A stretch of 64,000 bases of DNA from Syngnathus acus (GCF_901709675.1 NC_051098.1:8619000-8682999); one strand, 5' to 3'; positions 26,801-39,169 are shown, counted from the stretch's first letter. Made by a program: numbers and translations. Notes: generated from the sequence alone by a model not told the origin.

Positions 26801-29800
26801 AAGAAAAGAAATGAAAAGAAAAAGAATCCTACAAACTTGATGTTTACAAATATATATACACTATATATACACTGATAGAGTGAGCACAATGCCCCCCCAG
26901 CCCCACCCCTGAAATATGCTTGGACCCTCCCAGGTGCCAGGCCAGATCAATAATTGACTTTTGTGCATTTTTAAAAATACAATGAATCTTCATCAGCAAT
27001 TTTTTTATGAATTTTCTTCACATAACCTTTCATCTAAATAAAAACAATGTTGTTTTCATAAGATTTAGACTTTTTTACCTGAAAGAAATTTTAGATTAAG
27101 CCTGAGATTTACAGAAAATTGCATTTTTAAGAACTCTGGTAAAAATACAATATTTCAATAAAAAAAATACAACTGTCTCATCATCACTAAAAATCCACAT
27201 TTTCCCCAGAGAATACAAACATTTTCCTTAAAAGAATAATCTTACAAAATATAATTTTCTCAAAGAATAATCTTTTTTTTCTCTCAAGAAAAGACAACAA
27301 GATTCTTTTTGTCACAGTATGCAGTATTTTTGTCAGTGTGGTGGTTACCAATACCCTTTGTTAGATCAGAGTTCGTGTTTGTGCTGTCTTCAGGTGCATT
27401 TACAGTTGTTGCAGGCATCATTCTTGGCTCCACAAAATCAGTGATTGGCTTCATCTTCACCTCTGATCAGTGAGTGGATACTACTGTGTACATTGGATAA
27501 TATCTAAAGTTGCAAACCACACCTTGCTGGACGTCTGATATGTTGAATTGGGAAAAAAAATCTCCATAAAAAATAAAAAGTAGAAAAGATCTCTTGTGGG
27601 ATCAAACTGTAACCAAAATAAAACTATTATCTAAGTGTACAGACGTACATTAAGACTGAATAAATAAAATATCGATTTCTCAAATTTTCTATTGTAATTT
27701 CTAACTCGTCCAAATTGGAAATAATATAAGAAAAACTAGGGATGTTCAGACCACTTTTTTTCAGTCTGGTACCAATACAAGGATGCAACTCTCAAGTAGT
27801 CACCCATACCGATACCAAGTACCGATACCACCAGTACTTTTGATCCATAAAATTTCCCCAAAAAACAATGACAGATAATTTTGAAGAAATACCTATACAA
27901 CCCAATAAAACAATTTTACTTACAACTGCATGAAATTAATAGCAATTTTATATTTTCTTATTTCCAATTTCTAGTTCCTGATCACAAGACGGCCACAGGA
28001 GGACTGTTACCTTGAAATAAGACTGATATCGGTACTCATCCGTCCATTAAAAAAAGAAACTGTTTAGTCTCATAAAGTTGCATTCTTATTCCTCATAAAA
28101 CTCAGTTTTTCGAAAAATCTAAAAATATTCAGAATTTCATTCCTCAAGAAATACAATGTAATCTAGTAAAATGACAACCTTTCTCACAAAAGATGACATT
28201 GGATTTGAAAAATGTTGACTTTTTTAAAATACTGTCTTCTACTTTAATGTTCGCAACTTTATTCTGAATTCTTTATTTGACCTACTTTCCACTAAGGTCT
28301 TGCACTAAGTAGCAGTTGTTTTTACAATAGGTTTTGCCCCAAAAATGTAAAAGAAAAAGTAGAACATCTCTCTTGGTCATCCAAGATGTTTGTCTATGAT
28401 TTTCTTTTGTACTTTGTTAAACAAAATAATATATATATTCACAGAAATATCGTCAATCTGGTGTCGCTTGTGATGAACGTTTACATCTTCCTTCAGTTCT
28501 TTGACGGCCTCGTGGTGAGTCTTGCATGCGCTCATTGATGGATCAGAGCGATCAAAATAGTAAATACACTCGTTTTGTTTTTTTCTGTACGGCTAGTCTG
28601 TGTGCACAGGCATCTTTCTAGGAACAGGAAAGCAGAAGATTCCAGCTGTTGCTAACTTCATCGGATACTATGGCATCGGACTCACGCTTGGCGTTACGCT
28701 CATGTTTGTTGTGAAGCTCAGAATTTTAGGTAGGTCATGTCTTCATGTTACTGTTGTATTCTGATCTTTTATTTTTCCAACCAGGTTTGAACAGTTGTCG
28801 CTTTGTTGCTACCCCCTTACTTGACTTCAGGTTTCACAACCAGTTCCCAGCAGGTGTTATTGCTGGTTCTTTTTACTTGCTATGTTTGTTTTCTTTTTTT
28901 CTATCATCAGGTTCGACAAACGAGATTCAAACAGTTTCTTATTTGTCCCCAGAGCATCATTGTTCAGCTTTCACAATTTAAAATAAAACTACAGTAAAAC
29001 TTCCACTAGATCGTTTTAGTTTGAAACTGTATATTTGAAAGAAAATGAAAACAAAGTATTTCAGCGCAGCCTAATCTTTGCTGGAAATTGAGAATTATTG
29101 AATGTCATTCTCTGTAATCCTGCTTTTCACACCTACAGAAAGTGACAGCTGTAGATTTATTTTATAATGTGAATCTTTACGCATATTTAAATAGGAAATT
29201 TCTATAACAGAATTTTCATTTATTGCTGAGGGTAGTCCCGGACGTAAAATAGAAGGGAGACTACTATACATACAGATAACCCAAGAGATTGAATAAATAC
29301 TTACCAATTGTGGATTTTTTTTGTTTTTTTTGTTCAAAGGTTTCTGGCTGGGGATTCTGATTTGCTTTGTCTTCCAGTCAATCATTTACATCATTATCAT
29401 CTTTAAGTTGGACTGGGAGAGAATGACAGAGGAGGTAAATTCCAACTAAATGACAAGCACACCAACTAACTTGATCATCGAATGTTAACCCTCGCTTTTG
29501 CTCACCCAAATCCTTTGCAGTTTAGTGTTGCCCAACTTTGTTGCATATTTTGCGTAAATTTGGAAGTGGTTGATTAAACTTAGGAGGAGTTTGAATGCAA
29601 TTTCTACAACACTTGCATTCTGTAGTTGCTGGTATTGTTTTGTCTTTGTTTTTCCAGGCTGTGAAGCGTGCCCACAAGAGCACACACTTGGCCTTAATGA
29701 GTCTATCTGAGCAGGAACAGAACAGGATCGATACATGCGATGGCAACACTCAGCAGCAGGCGAAAGCAAACCAGCTCCCTCTGAACCAGCTGCTGCTGAA

Positions 29801-29939
29801 GCGAGGCCTGACGCTGTTGGCCGCCCTCGCCCTGCTGACAACAGGCACTTGCGTGTACTTCCTTGTACCCGGGCCGGTGACCCGGTTCCCCAAAAGTAAT
29901 CTGACTACAACGGACTCCGGCAATAGCACATGTTGCTGA
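23820..29939 (+). CDS. SLC47A/MATE multidrug and toxin extrusion transporter, copy 2
   Basis: Sixteen exons join in frame to 553 residues: 23820-23930, 24193-24294, 25072-25140, 25213-25361, 25445-25487, 25563-25607, 25878-25975, 26097-26194, 26299-26412, 26485-26552, 26639-26747, 27394-27469, 28445-28514, 28597-28729, 29340-29434 and 29658-29939. The first 15 exon lengths equal those of copy 1 exactly, so the pair arose by tandem duplication. The C-terminal region that copy 1 spreads over two exons is one exon here. Family marks include SWTCPKMPLNYREEVCHILR, FEWW at 264-267, CARVGNALGAGD and TGIFLGTGKQKIPA. The Glu278 equivalent is kept (Glu270), but residue 381, equivalent to MATE1 Glu389, is Asp. 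Role: proton-coupled efflux of organic cations. I cannot assign orthology to SLC47A1 or SLC47A2. Confidence 0.93.
26411..26441 (+). repeat. CTAC tetranucleotide microsatellite in an intron of MATE copy 2
   Basis: About six tandem CTAC units directly follow the exon 9 splice donor at 26413, so the repeat occupies the start of a short intron. Confidence 0.8.
27738..28050. repeat. Interspersed repeat with ACCGATACC phrases
   Basis: The left part holds CCGATACCAAGTACCGATAC; the right part has the inverse-oriented GATATCGGTACTCATCCG. It looks like the decayed ends of a DNA transposon of a type common in fish genomes. Boundaries and family are uncertain. It lies in intron 12 of MATE copy 2. Confidence 0.4.
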
Positions 29940-30816
29940 TCATGGAGTCAGATGAAGAGCTTGTCATATTTATTTGATTCATAGTTTACACAAAGGACAA
30001 CTGTTGCAAGATCCTGCAGTTGCACTGTAGTCAAAAATGGTTTTACGTTAGCTTTTTCTTAGGCGATACAAATTAAGACTAGAACTATATTCTAATTTAT
30101 TTTTATACGGTGTAGGGATCAAAGGCAAGCATCAGTATATATTTTTTGACATAATTGTGGGAAGAGTGAATAAAAAACAACTAAAGTTCAAGCATGACAG
30201 TTGCAGGTGAATCAAGTTCTTATGTCCATTTGTCCACTGCCAGCGGCACAGTCACAACGAGAGGAACTTCAACCGGGCAGAGAACGCGATACTAGATCAT
30301 CCCTGACAAATGAAAATAAAAATAAAAATGTTTACACTGAAGTGAAAATATTGTTAATATGTAAACGTCAACTTTAGGAAAACTTAAGTCTTATTTGTAC
30401 AGGCACATTTACCAGTGTCTGAAACTTTCCCTACTAGATTTTGATCAGACAATATTCAGAAAACTGAAACAGGCAATAACGTGCCAAAAAGTATTGCGCA
30501 AAGAGCTTTGATATGGTTTGGCATGTTACTTCCCTTCCTATTTTGCCAGGAGATGGAGCCACTGTATTTTTTAACACCCCTTACATTTTAGTGCTGCTAT
30601 ATTTTTTGTAAGCACATTTTCGAACATTTCTAAAATTATTCTCTATATCTGTCTCTCTCAGGGACGTGCGGTCAGAGGAGGCAACGCCTCCCCTGCCATC
30701 ATGAAAAAGGGGAGGGGGAATTCAATTGTTTTTATTATAAAGTCGTTTTCCTTTTAATTTCAATAGTTTTGTATCATTTTGAACCAAAATCGCAGAATTT
30801 TTAGTTACCGTTTTTT

Positions 30817-30882
30817 CCATGTATAATGCGCAAAATTTAACTAATTTATTGTCCTAAAATCTGGGGTGCGCATTATACATGG
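30817..30882. repeat. Perfect 15-bp foldback, probable MITE end
   Basis: CCATGTATAATGCGC at 30817-30831 is the exact reverse complement of 30868-30882, with a 36-base AT-rich spacer. A related phrase (GTGCGTATTATATAG) recurs near 31640, beyond the inserted SINE, so the foldback may be one end of a larger DNA element. Confidence 0.6.
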
Positions 30883-31392
30883 GCACAAAAAAAAAAAAAA
30901 AAAATTTTTTTTTTTTTTTTTTAAAAAAAAATCATGGTACAACAATTTTTGAATTGTTACAACGTCACTTTCCTCTCTTTTCATTTTAACCTAACTGATC
31001 GCGGTGGTGCCTTTCTGGGCAGTCGGAGAAATCAACGCCAACAAAAGTCAAGTTTATTTATTTAAAAAAATATACATCCAGCCTAGTTAAGAAATCACCA
31101 GAAAGATCACCATGACAATTGTGAATAATAAATAAATAATTATTATATATTTTATATATATTATAATTATAATAATAAATAATTGTGATAAATAACTGGA
31201 ACATCACTCAAGTATTGGTGATCCCGTTGAGAGTCTCACATATTTCTTCACTATCGAGTTTGCTACTGCATGCGCAGTGATACTGACCGGCAGAATAACA
31301 TCCAGTTGTTCCCAAAGATGATTTTTTTTCTGAAATAATTTTACGTTTACGGACTTAAGTAACCCGGCCGGGTCATACCAAAGACTATAAAA

Positions 31393-31622
31393 ATGGGACC
31401 CATTGCCTCCCTGCTTGGCACTCAGCATTAAGGGTTGGAATTGGGGGGTTAAATCACCAAATGATTCCCGAGCGCGGCGCCGCTGCTGCTCACTGCTGCT
31501 CACTGCTCCCCTCTCCCCCAGGGGATGGATCAAAATCACACGGGGATGGGTTAAATGCAGAGGACAAATTTCACCACACCCAGATGCGTGTGTGACGATC
31601 ATTGGGACTTTAAAAAAATAAA
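31393..31622 (+). repeat. Teleost SINE (V-SINE-like)
   Basis: The segment runs from CCATTGCCTCCCTGCTTGGC through GGGTTAAATGCAGAGGACAA to a tail GTGACGATCATTGGGACTTT, ending in an A-rich AAAT repeat. I recognise this as a common fish SINE with a LINE-related tail; the exact family name is from memory and not certain. Confidence 0.65.
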
Positions 31623-31794
31623 TAAATAAATAAATGTGGGTGCGTATTATATAGTGCCTCACCTTGCCACCAGGGGCGGTAAAGGGCTCAACATGGTTTC
31701 CTCAGCTGTCACCATAAGTTGTTAAAAAATGAATAATATAATAAAACATAATATAATATCTGTCCTGTGGTCTATGCTTTTAATGCAAAGTACA

Positions 31795-32275
31795 ATACCA
31801 ATAAACAGTAATTGACAAAATAAAATTGACAGCTGAACATTAAAATCAATGAGATCAAAAGTGTAGGGGATAAAAAAAAAAGAAGATAGTGAATGGTATG
31901 AAATGGATAAGCAACTTTTATACTAGTACTTTTATACTTGAGTACTACTTTTTGTACTCAACAAGGACAAAGTATGCAGCCATATTTGAAGACACATGAC
32001 TCAGGGTTGAGAATATTAAAATGGGTTTTGACTAATAATCGGAAATCCAATAAAGCCACGCTCAGGGCCACTCGAAAGTATATCCAAATTACCTGCAGTA
32101 ACTGCCGGAGAATGAGAGGTAGTACACAAGAGATCCACAAGAGGAAGCCACCAGGAACCTGAATAAATGGGAACCGTGAGTGTAGGAAGTTTCTGAAATA
32201 GTGACCTCTGGCAACAACACATCAACAACAGGTTGGCCTTCCCTGGGGCCTTGCGGTGTATGAAGCACAGATAGC
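31795..32275 (+). repeat. Duplicated module, copy without the hAT insertion (empty site)
   Basis: Phrases such as CAATAAACAGTAATTGAC, GAATGGTATGAAATGGATAA and GGCCTTGCGGTGTATGAAGC occur here and again at 32505-33710 in the same order. The octamer GTGTAGGG at 31861-31868 is present once, marking the uninterrupted insertion site. The module also shares phrases with the 673-bp unit further right, so they are related repeats. I do not recognise its origin. Confidence 0.7.
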
Positions 32276-32897
32276 TACCAGGGGGTGACCAGATGGCGTG
32301 GTGGCCAATTTGAAAAAATCATGGTACCGTGAGTGTAAGGGACGCCCAAAATAAGGAACTTTAGGTAAGATCGAATGCCATTAATTGATGCTGTGAAGAT
32401 CCTAAGAGATCACAGCAACACCCTGCCAATGGGATCCCCAGATGTCAAAACTAAAGTGCAATAATGAAATTAAATGTGTTAGTTAGATGTTTGAATTAAA
32501 ATAGAAGTAAAATACCAATAAACAGTAATTGACATGATAAAATTGACAGCTGAACATTAAAATCAATGAGATCAAAAGTGTAGGGCAGTGGTTCCCAAAG
32601 TGGGCGGTACCGCCCCCCTGGGGGCGGTGGAAAGATCTGGGGGGGCGGTGAGGAAGAAAGGGGCGGTAGGGGGGCGGCAGTCGATTTGTACACAACACGC
32701 CGCTCTGGCCCAGTCAGATCCGACAGCATAGACTACAAAAGCAAAAGCTCAGGTTTGTAATTTCAAGCTTGTAATGTTCAGAATTTTATCTTATAATAAA
32801 AACCGCATTCTGGCGGTCAACATCATCTTGAGTTCAAGTCAACATGAAATTGGGGACTCGCCAGAACGCGCCGTGTTGTGTTGTGTTGAGCTGGTTA

Positions 32898-32978
32898 GGG
32901 CAGTGGTCCCCAACCACCGGGCCGCGGACCGGTACCGGTCCGTGGGTCACTTGGTACCGGGCCGCCAAGCCGCACAGA
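32898..32978 (+). mobile_element. 5' end of a second, nested hAT-type element
   Basis: The phrase CAGTGGTCCCCAACCACCGG followed by CCGCGGACCGGTACCGGTCC is typical of another vertebrate hAT terminal region. A matching 3' terminus was not found before the outer element ends, so this copy is truncated or rearranged. Confidence 0.6.
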
Positions 32979-33100
32979 ATTTTTTTTTTTATCGACGATC
33001 AATTAATACTATCAAGACACTCGTCCCCGTCACGTGACATGTTTCCCCAGTCGAGCCCGCAAAGCTAATATGTGGCGACAGGCTAACTAACCAGGCAGTG

Positions 33101-33163
33101 AAGCATTCAAAACTGCTTCAACACATGGAGACCAAGCATCCTGCAATAAAAGACAAACCTTAA
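33101..33163 (+). pseudogene. Remnant of a hAT transposase BED-type zinc finger
   Basis: One frame reads KLLQHMETKHPAIKDKP then stop, which matches the C-terminal half of BED/ZBED-like zinc fingers found in hAT transposases (pattern SKL..H...KHP). Only about 20 residues are readable, so it is a decayed fossil and not a gene. Confidence 0.55.
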
Positions 33164-33679
33164 ATCACTTCGGGTGTCATTGTCTCCGATTACGTCTAGA
33201 TGGGACCGGCTCGTTTCTGAGAAACAAACTCAGTGCTCCCACTAATTCAACGTATTGGTAATGATATTATTAATGTATTATTTATTTATTTATATAAATG
33301 TATTATTTATTTATATAAATGCCTTGGGGGGGGGGGGGGGGGGGCGCTAGGAATTCACTGGGGAGCCAAAGGGGGCGCCAGCCTGCAAAAGTTTCGGAAC
33401 CACTGGTGTAGGGGATAATAAAAAAAGAAGTAAAATAGGAAGATGGTGAATGGTATGAAATGGATAAGCAACTTTTGTACTCAACAGGGACAAAGGACGC
33501 AGCCATATTTGAAGACACTACTCAGGGTTGACAGGAGAATGAGAGGTAGTACACAAGGGATCCAAAAGAGGGAGCCACCAGGAACCTGAATGAATGGGAA
33601 CCGTGAGTGTAGGAACCGTCTGAAATAGTGACCCTCTGACAACAACAACAACAACAACAACAACAACAGGTAGGCCTTC

Positions 33680-36600
33680 CCTGGGGCCTTGCGGTGTATG
33701 AAGCACAGGGAAGTGAAAGGAATTAAATTCAGCATCTCCTTAAGTCGTGCGTTGTAATGGGACAAAGGAGATTGCTCAAGAATATAGGAGCATACTTTTG
33801 TAGGCTGGTTCTCACTCTGATCAGGGTGGATTGATCCTGAGTTCTTCTGCCTTGAGTGGCTTGACCTGGATACCTAGCGGTGTTAACCAAGGGTCAAAGT
33901 GACTCAGGGTGTGAGTGCTCAGGGGCTCCAGTGCTCTTGGACCCTGATCAAAGGACAAAGGCAGCGGTTCACCGCGGCTGGTTCTCACTCTGATTGGGGA
34001 GGATTGATCCCCAGCTCTTCTGCCCTGAGTGGCTTGACCTGGATACCTAGCGGTGTTAACGAAGGGTCAATGCGACTCAGGGGGTATGTATGCGGCCCCC
34101 CTGAGTTCCGACTCTAGGAACAATGCACGCAGGGTGTGGTGGTCCAGAGCGGAAGGACCTTAATCGAGGCTCAGTCTTCTATGAGGGTTAGCCTCGCTCA
34201 TGCAACAGCACATTGCACCACACACGTTAAGATTGGACTCTAAATGGTGACCTGGAACAGGTTCCCAATTCTTCCCCCTAATATTCACGTCCCCTAGTCC
34301 AGCTTAGGTGACTAGGCCGAGGATGCACCGGGACCTAGGCGATGTAGAGTAGGGTAGCTTTTTCAGCCATTCCCTCCACAGGTATTGCAACACAGGTGAG
34401 TTCCCTCTAGGTACTTTGACTTCCCTGGAGCCCCGCGATGGAGGAAGCACAGCAAAGTTGGAGGAATGGATCCAGCATCTCCTTAGGTCGTGCGTTGACA
34501 CGGGACAAAGAAGATTGCTCAAGAAGAAAGAAGCCTCTTTTATTTGCAGGTACAACCGGGAGGAGAGCACTGGGGAGGCACTGCTTAGTCAGGGCTGGCT
34601 CCAGTGCTCTTGCACCCCGATCGGAGGAGAAAGTCAGCGGTTCACCGCGGCTGGTTCTCACTCTGATTGGGGAGGATTGATCCCCAGCTCTTCTGCCCTG
34701 AGTGGCTTGACCCGGATACCTAGCGGTGTTAACGAAGGGTCAATGCGACTCAGGGGGTACGTATGCGGCCCCCCTGAGTTCCGACTCTAGGAACAATGCA
34801 CGCAGGGTGTGGTGGTCCAGAGCGGAAGGACCTTAATCGAGGCTCAGTCTTCTATGAGGGTTAGCCTCGCTCATGCAACAGCACATTGCACCACACACGT
34901 TAAGATTGGACTCTAAATGGTGACCTGGAACAGGTTCCCAATTCTTCCCCCTAATATTCACGTCCCCTAGTCCAGCTTAGGTGACTAGGCCGAGGATGCA
35001 CCGGGACCTAGGCGATGTAGAGTAGGGTAGCTTTTTCAGCCATTCCCTCCACAGGTATTGCAACACAGGTGAGTTCCCTCTAGGTACTTTGACTTCCCTG
35101 GAGCCCCGCGATGGAGGAAGCACAGCAAAGTTGGAGGAATGGATCCAGCATCTCCTTAGGTCGTGCGTTGACACGGGACAAAGAAGATTGCTCAAGAAGA
35201 AAGAAGCCTCTTTTATTTGCAGGTACAACCGGGAGGAGAGCACTGGGGAGGCACTGCTTAGTCAGGGCTGGCTCCAGTGCTCTTGCACCCCGATCGGAGG
35301 AGAAAGGCAGCGGTTCACCGCGGCTGGTTCTCACTCTGATTGGGGAGGATTGATCCCCAGCTCTTCTGCCCTGAGTGGCTTGACCTGGATACCTAGCGGT
35401 GTTAACGAAGGGTCAATGCGACTCAGGGGGTATGTATGCGGCCCCCCTGAGTTCCGACTCTAGGAACAATGCACGCAGGGTGTGGTGGTCCAGAGCGGAA
35501 GGACCTTAATCGAGGCTCAGTCTTCTATGAGGGTTAGCCTCGCTCATGCAACAGCACATTGCACCACACACGTTAAGATTGGACTCTAAATGGTGACCTG
35601 GAATAGGTTCCCAATTCTTCCCCCTAATATTCACGTCCCCTAGTCCAGCTTAGGTGACTAGGCCGAGGATGCACCGGGACCTAGGCGATGTAGAGTAGGG
35701 TAGCTTTTTCAGCCATTCCCTCCACAGGTATTGCAACACAGGTGAGTTCCCTCTAGGTACTTTGACTTCCCTGGAGCCCCGCGATGGAGGAAGCACAGCA
35801 AAGTTGGAGGAATGGATCCAGCATCTCCTTAGGTCGTGCGTTGACACGGGACAAAGAAGATTGCTCAAGAAGAAAGAAGCCTCTTTTATTTGCAGGTACA
35901 ACCGGGAGGAGAGCACTGGGGAGGCACTGCTTAGTCAGGGCTAGCTCCAGTGCTCTTGCACCCCGATCGGAGGAGAAAGGCAGCGGTTCACCGCGGCTGG
36001 TTCTCACTCTGATTGGGGAGGATTGATCCCCAGCTCTTCTGCCCTGAGTGGCTTGACCTGGATACCTAGCGGTGTTAACGAAGGGTCAATGCGACTCAGG
36101 GGGTACGTATGCGGCCCCCCTGAGTTCCGACTCTAGGAACAATGCACGCAGGGTGTGGTGGTCCAGAGCGGAAGGACCTTAATCGAGGCTCAGTCTTCTA
36201 TGAGGGTTAGCCTCGCTCATGCAACAGCACATTGCACCACACACGTTAAGATTGGACTCTAAATGGTGACCTGGAACAGGTTCCCAATTCTTCCCCCTAA
36301 TATTCACGTCCCCTAGTCCAGCTTAGGTGACTAGGCCGAGGATGCACCGGGACCTAGGCGATGTAGAGTAGGGTAGCTTTTTCAGCCATTCCCTCCACAG
36401 GTATTGCAACACAGGTGAGTTCCCTCTAGGTACTTTGACTTCCCTGGAGCCCCGCGATGGAGGAAGCACAGCAAAGTTGGAGGAATGGATCCAGCATCTC
36501 CTTAGGTCGTGCGTTGACACGGGACAAAGAAGATTGCTCAAGAAGAAAGAAGCCTCTTTTATTTGCAGGTACAACCGGGAGGAGAGCACTGGGGAGGCAC

Positions 36601-38590
36601 TGCTTAGTCAGGGCTAGCTCCAGTGCTCTTGCACCCCGATCGGAGGAGAAAGGCAGCGGTTCACCGCGGCTGGTTCTCACTCTGATTGGGGAGGATTGAT
36701 CCCCAGCTCTTCTGCCCTGAGTGGCTTGACCTGGATACCTAGCGGTGTTAACGAAGGGACAATGCGACTCAGGGGGTACGTATGCGGCCCCCCTGAGTTC
36801 CGACTCTAGGAACAATGCACGCAGGGTGTGGTGGTCCAGAGCGGAAGGACCTTAATCGAGGCTCAGTCTTCTATGAGGGTTAGCCTCGCTCATGCAACAG
36901 CACATTGCACCACACACGTTAAGATTGGACTCTAAATGGTGACCTGGAACAGGTTCCCAATTCTTCCCCCTAATATTCACGTCCCCTAGTCCAGCTTAGG
37001 TGACTAGGCCGAGGATGCACCGGGACCTAGGCGATGTAGAGTAGGGTAGCTTTTTCAGCCATTCCCTCCACAGGTATTGCAACACAGGTGAGTTCCCTCT
37101 AGGTACTTTGACTTCCCTGGAGCCCCGCGATGGAGGAAGCACAGCAAAGTTGGAGGAATGGATCCAGCATCTCCTTAGGTCGTGCGTTGACACGGGACAA
37201 AGAAGATTGCTCAAGAAGAAAGAAGCCTCTTTTATTTGCAGGTACAACCGGGAGGAGAGCACTGGGGAGGCACTGCTTAGTCAGGGCTAGCTCCAGTGCT
37301 CTTGCACCCCGATCGGAGGAGAAAGGCAGCGGTTCACCGCGGCTGGTTCTCACTCTGATTGGGGAGGATTGATCCCCAGCTCTTCTGCCCTGAGTGGCTT
37401 GACCTGGATACCTAGCGGTGTTAACGAAGGGTCAATGCGACTCAGGGGGTACGTATGCGGCCCCCCTGAGTTCCGACTCTAGGAACAATGCACGCAGGGT
37501 GTGGTGGTCCAGAGCGGAAGGACCTTAATCGAGGCTCAGTCTTCTATGAGGGTTAGCCTCGCTCATGCAACAGCACATTGCACCACACACGTTAAGATTG
37601 GACTCTAAATGGTGACCTGGAACAGGTTCCCAATTCTTCCCCCTAATATTCACGTCCCCTAGTCCAGCTTAGGTGACTAGGCCGAGGATGCACCGGGACC
37701 TAGGCGATGTAGAGTAGGGTAGCTTTTTCAGCCGTTCCCTCCACAGGTATTGCAACACAGGTGAGTTCCCTCTAGGTACTTTGACTTCCCTGGAGCCTCG
37801 CGATGGAGGAAGCACAGCAAAGTTGGAGGAATGGATCCAGCATCTCCTTAGGTCGTGCGTTGACACGGGACAAAGAAGATTGCTCAAGAAGAAAGAAGCC
37901 TCTTTTATTTGCAGGTACAACCGGGAGGAGAGCACTGGGGAGGCACTGCTTAGTCAGGGCTGGCTCCAGTGCTCTTGAACCCCGATCGGAGGAGAAAGGC
38001 AGCGGTTCACCGCGGCTGGTTCTCACTCTGATTGGGGAGGATTGATCCCCAGCTCTTCTGCCCTGTGGCTTGACCTGGATACCTAGCGGTGTTAACGAAG
38101 GGTCAAGGCGACTCAGGGGGTACGTATGCGGCCCCCCTGAGTTCCGACTCTAGGAACAATGCACGCAGGGTGTGGTGGTCCAGAGCGGAAGGACCTTAAT
38201 CAAGGCTCAGTCTTCTATGAGGGTAAGCCTCGCTCACGCAACAGCACATTGCACCACACACGTTAATATTTGACTCTAAATGGTGACCTGACCGGCATCT
38301 TCTTAGGTTGTGCATTGACATAGGACAAAGAAGATTGCTCAAGAAGAAAGAAGCTTTTTTTTGCAGGTACAACCGGGAGAGGAGCACTGGGGAGGCACTG
38401 CTTAGTCAGGGCTGGCTCCAGTGCTCTTGGACCCTGATCGGAGGAGAAAAGCAGTGGTTCACTGCGGCTGGTTCTCACTCTGATCGGCGTGGATGGAACC
38501 CCAGCTCTTCTGCCCTGAGTGGCTAGACCTGGATACCTAGCGGTGTTAACGAAGGATCATTGCGACTCAGGGCTACGTATGCGGCAGGGA
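33680..38590 (+). repeat. Tandem array of near-identical 673-bp units
   Basis: The marker AGCTCTTCTGCCCTGAGTGG recurs at 34013, 34686, 35359, 36032, 36705 and 37378 at exactly 673-bp spacing; at 38051 it recurs with a 3-bp loss of GAG. That gives six full units, with scattered single-base differences. The left edge (33680-34012) is a diverged, shortened unit. The right edge (38051-38590) is a unit missing about 211 bp, with more substitutions. Open frames of 60-129 codons repeat in every unit on both strands but show no recognised domain. The unit's origin is unknown to me; it shares phrases with the modules at 31795 and 32505. Confidence 0.95.
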
Positions 38591-38845
38591 TATGTGGTCA
38601 GAGGAGGCAAGGGAGGCTACAACGTCAGTGCCTCCCCAGTCATGAACCTCACCGCAGGTCACTGGCCGTTATGCAACAACGGGGAGATTATGCTTCTCTT
38701 TGGGTAACCTTGATTAGATAACGTGTATGCATGTATACACCTAAATATTGTTATCCAATATATCTACTGCAATTTCACATTGGATTGCTGGTTTGAAATT
38801 TACTTTTAATATTATTATTATTTAATATTTATTATTATTACTATT

Positions 38846-38972
38846 TGTGCCCTGCGATTGGCTGGCAACGGGTTCAGGTCCTTGTCCGCCGCCTACTGCC
38901 CGATGACGGCTGGGATAGGCTCCTGCACACGCGCGACCCCCGTGGGGACTAAGCGGTGCAGAAAATGGATGG
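38846..38972 (+). repeat. 3' part of the tRNA-derived SINE
   Basis: The phrases GATTGGCTGGCAACGGGTTC and CTGGGATAGGCTCCTG, with the terminal GAAAATGGATGGA, match the tail of the SINE at 3222. The tRNA head is absent. Confidence 0.75.
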
Positions 38973-39169
38973 ATTATTATTACTATTATTAAATAAACAT
39001 TTATGTCAAAACTTGTCTGGTGTTTTATTCCTTGTTTTTATATTCGCCAATTAAAACATAAAAATCAGACATTTGGTTAACTGCTTTATATGACAATATG
39101 TGTTTTACGTTGTTATATGAGTTGGTGTCCCCCAAAATAACAAGTGTTTTCAACCTTTTATTCAAACAC

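Larger units (their letters stand above)
32586..33405. mobile_element. hAT-type transposon with perfect 8-bp target duplication
   Basis: The element starts CAGTGGTTCCCAAAGTGGGC and ends GTTTCGGAACCACTG, giving 10-bp perfect inverted termini. It is flanked on both sides by GTGTAGGG (32578-32585 and 33406-33413). The paralogous module at 31861 shows the same octamer once, which confirms the insertion. Inside are a second hAT-type end and a decayed zinc-finger fragment. A G run of about 18 lies near 33327. Confidence 0.9.
32505..33710 (+). repeat. Duplicated module, copy carrying the hAT insertion
   Basis: This is the second copy of the module at 31795, split by an 820-bp hAT element at 32586-33405. 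It lacks about 100 bases present in the first copy and has a run of about nine CAA triplets near 33640-33668. Its right end merges into the degenerate start of the 673-bp array. Confidence 0.7.

Noticed and set aside
34304-38045. Identical small proteins of 80-129 residues repeated every 673 bp on both strands
   Set aside because: They recur because the DNA unit is tandemly repeated. Overlapping frames on both strands, no recognised domain and no promoter make a gene family unlikely, although translation cannot be excluded.
33680-38590. Possible CRISPR-like or phage array
   Set aside because: Units are 673 bp with no short repeat/spacer alternation, and the window is eukaryotic.
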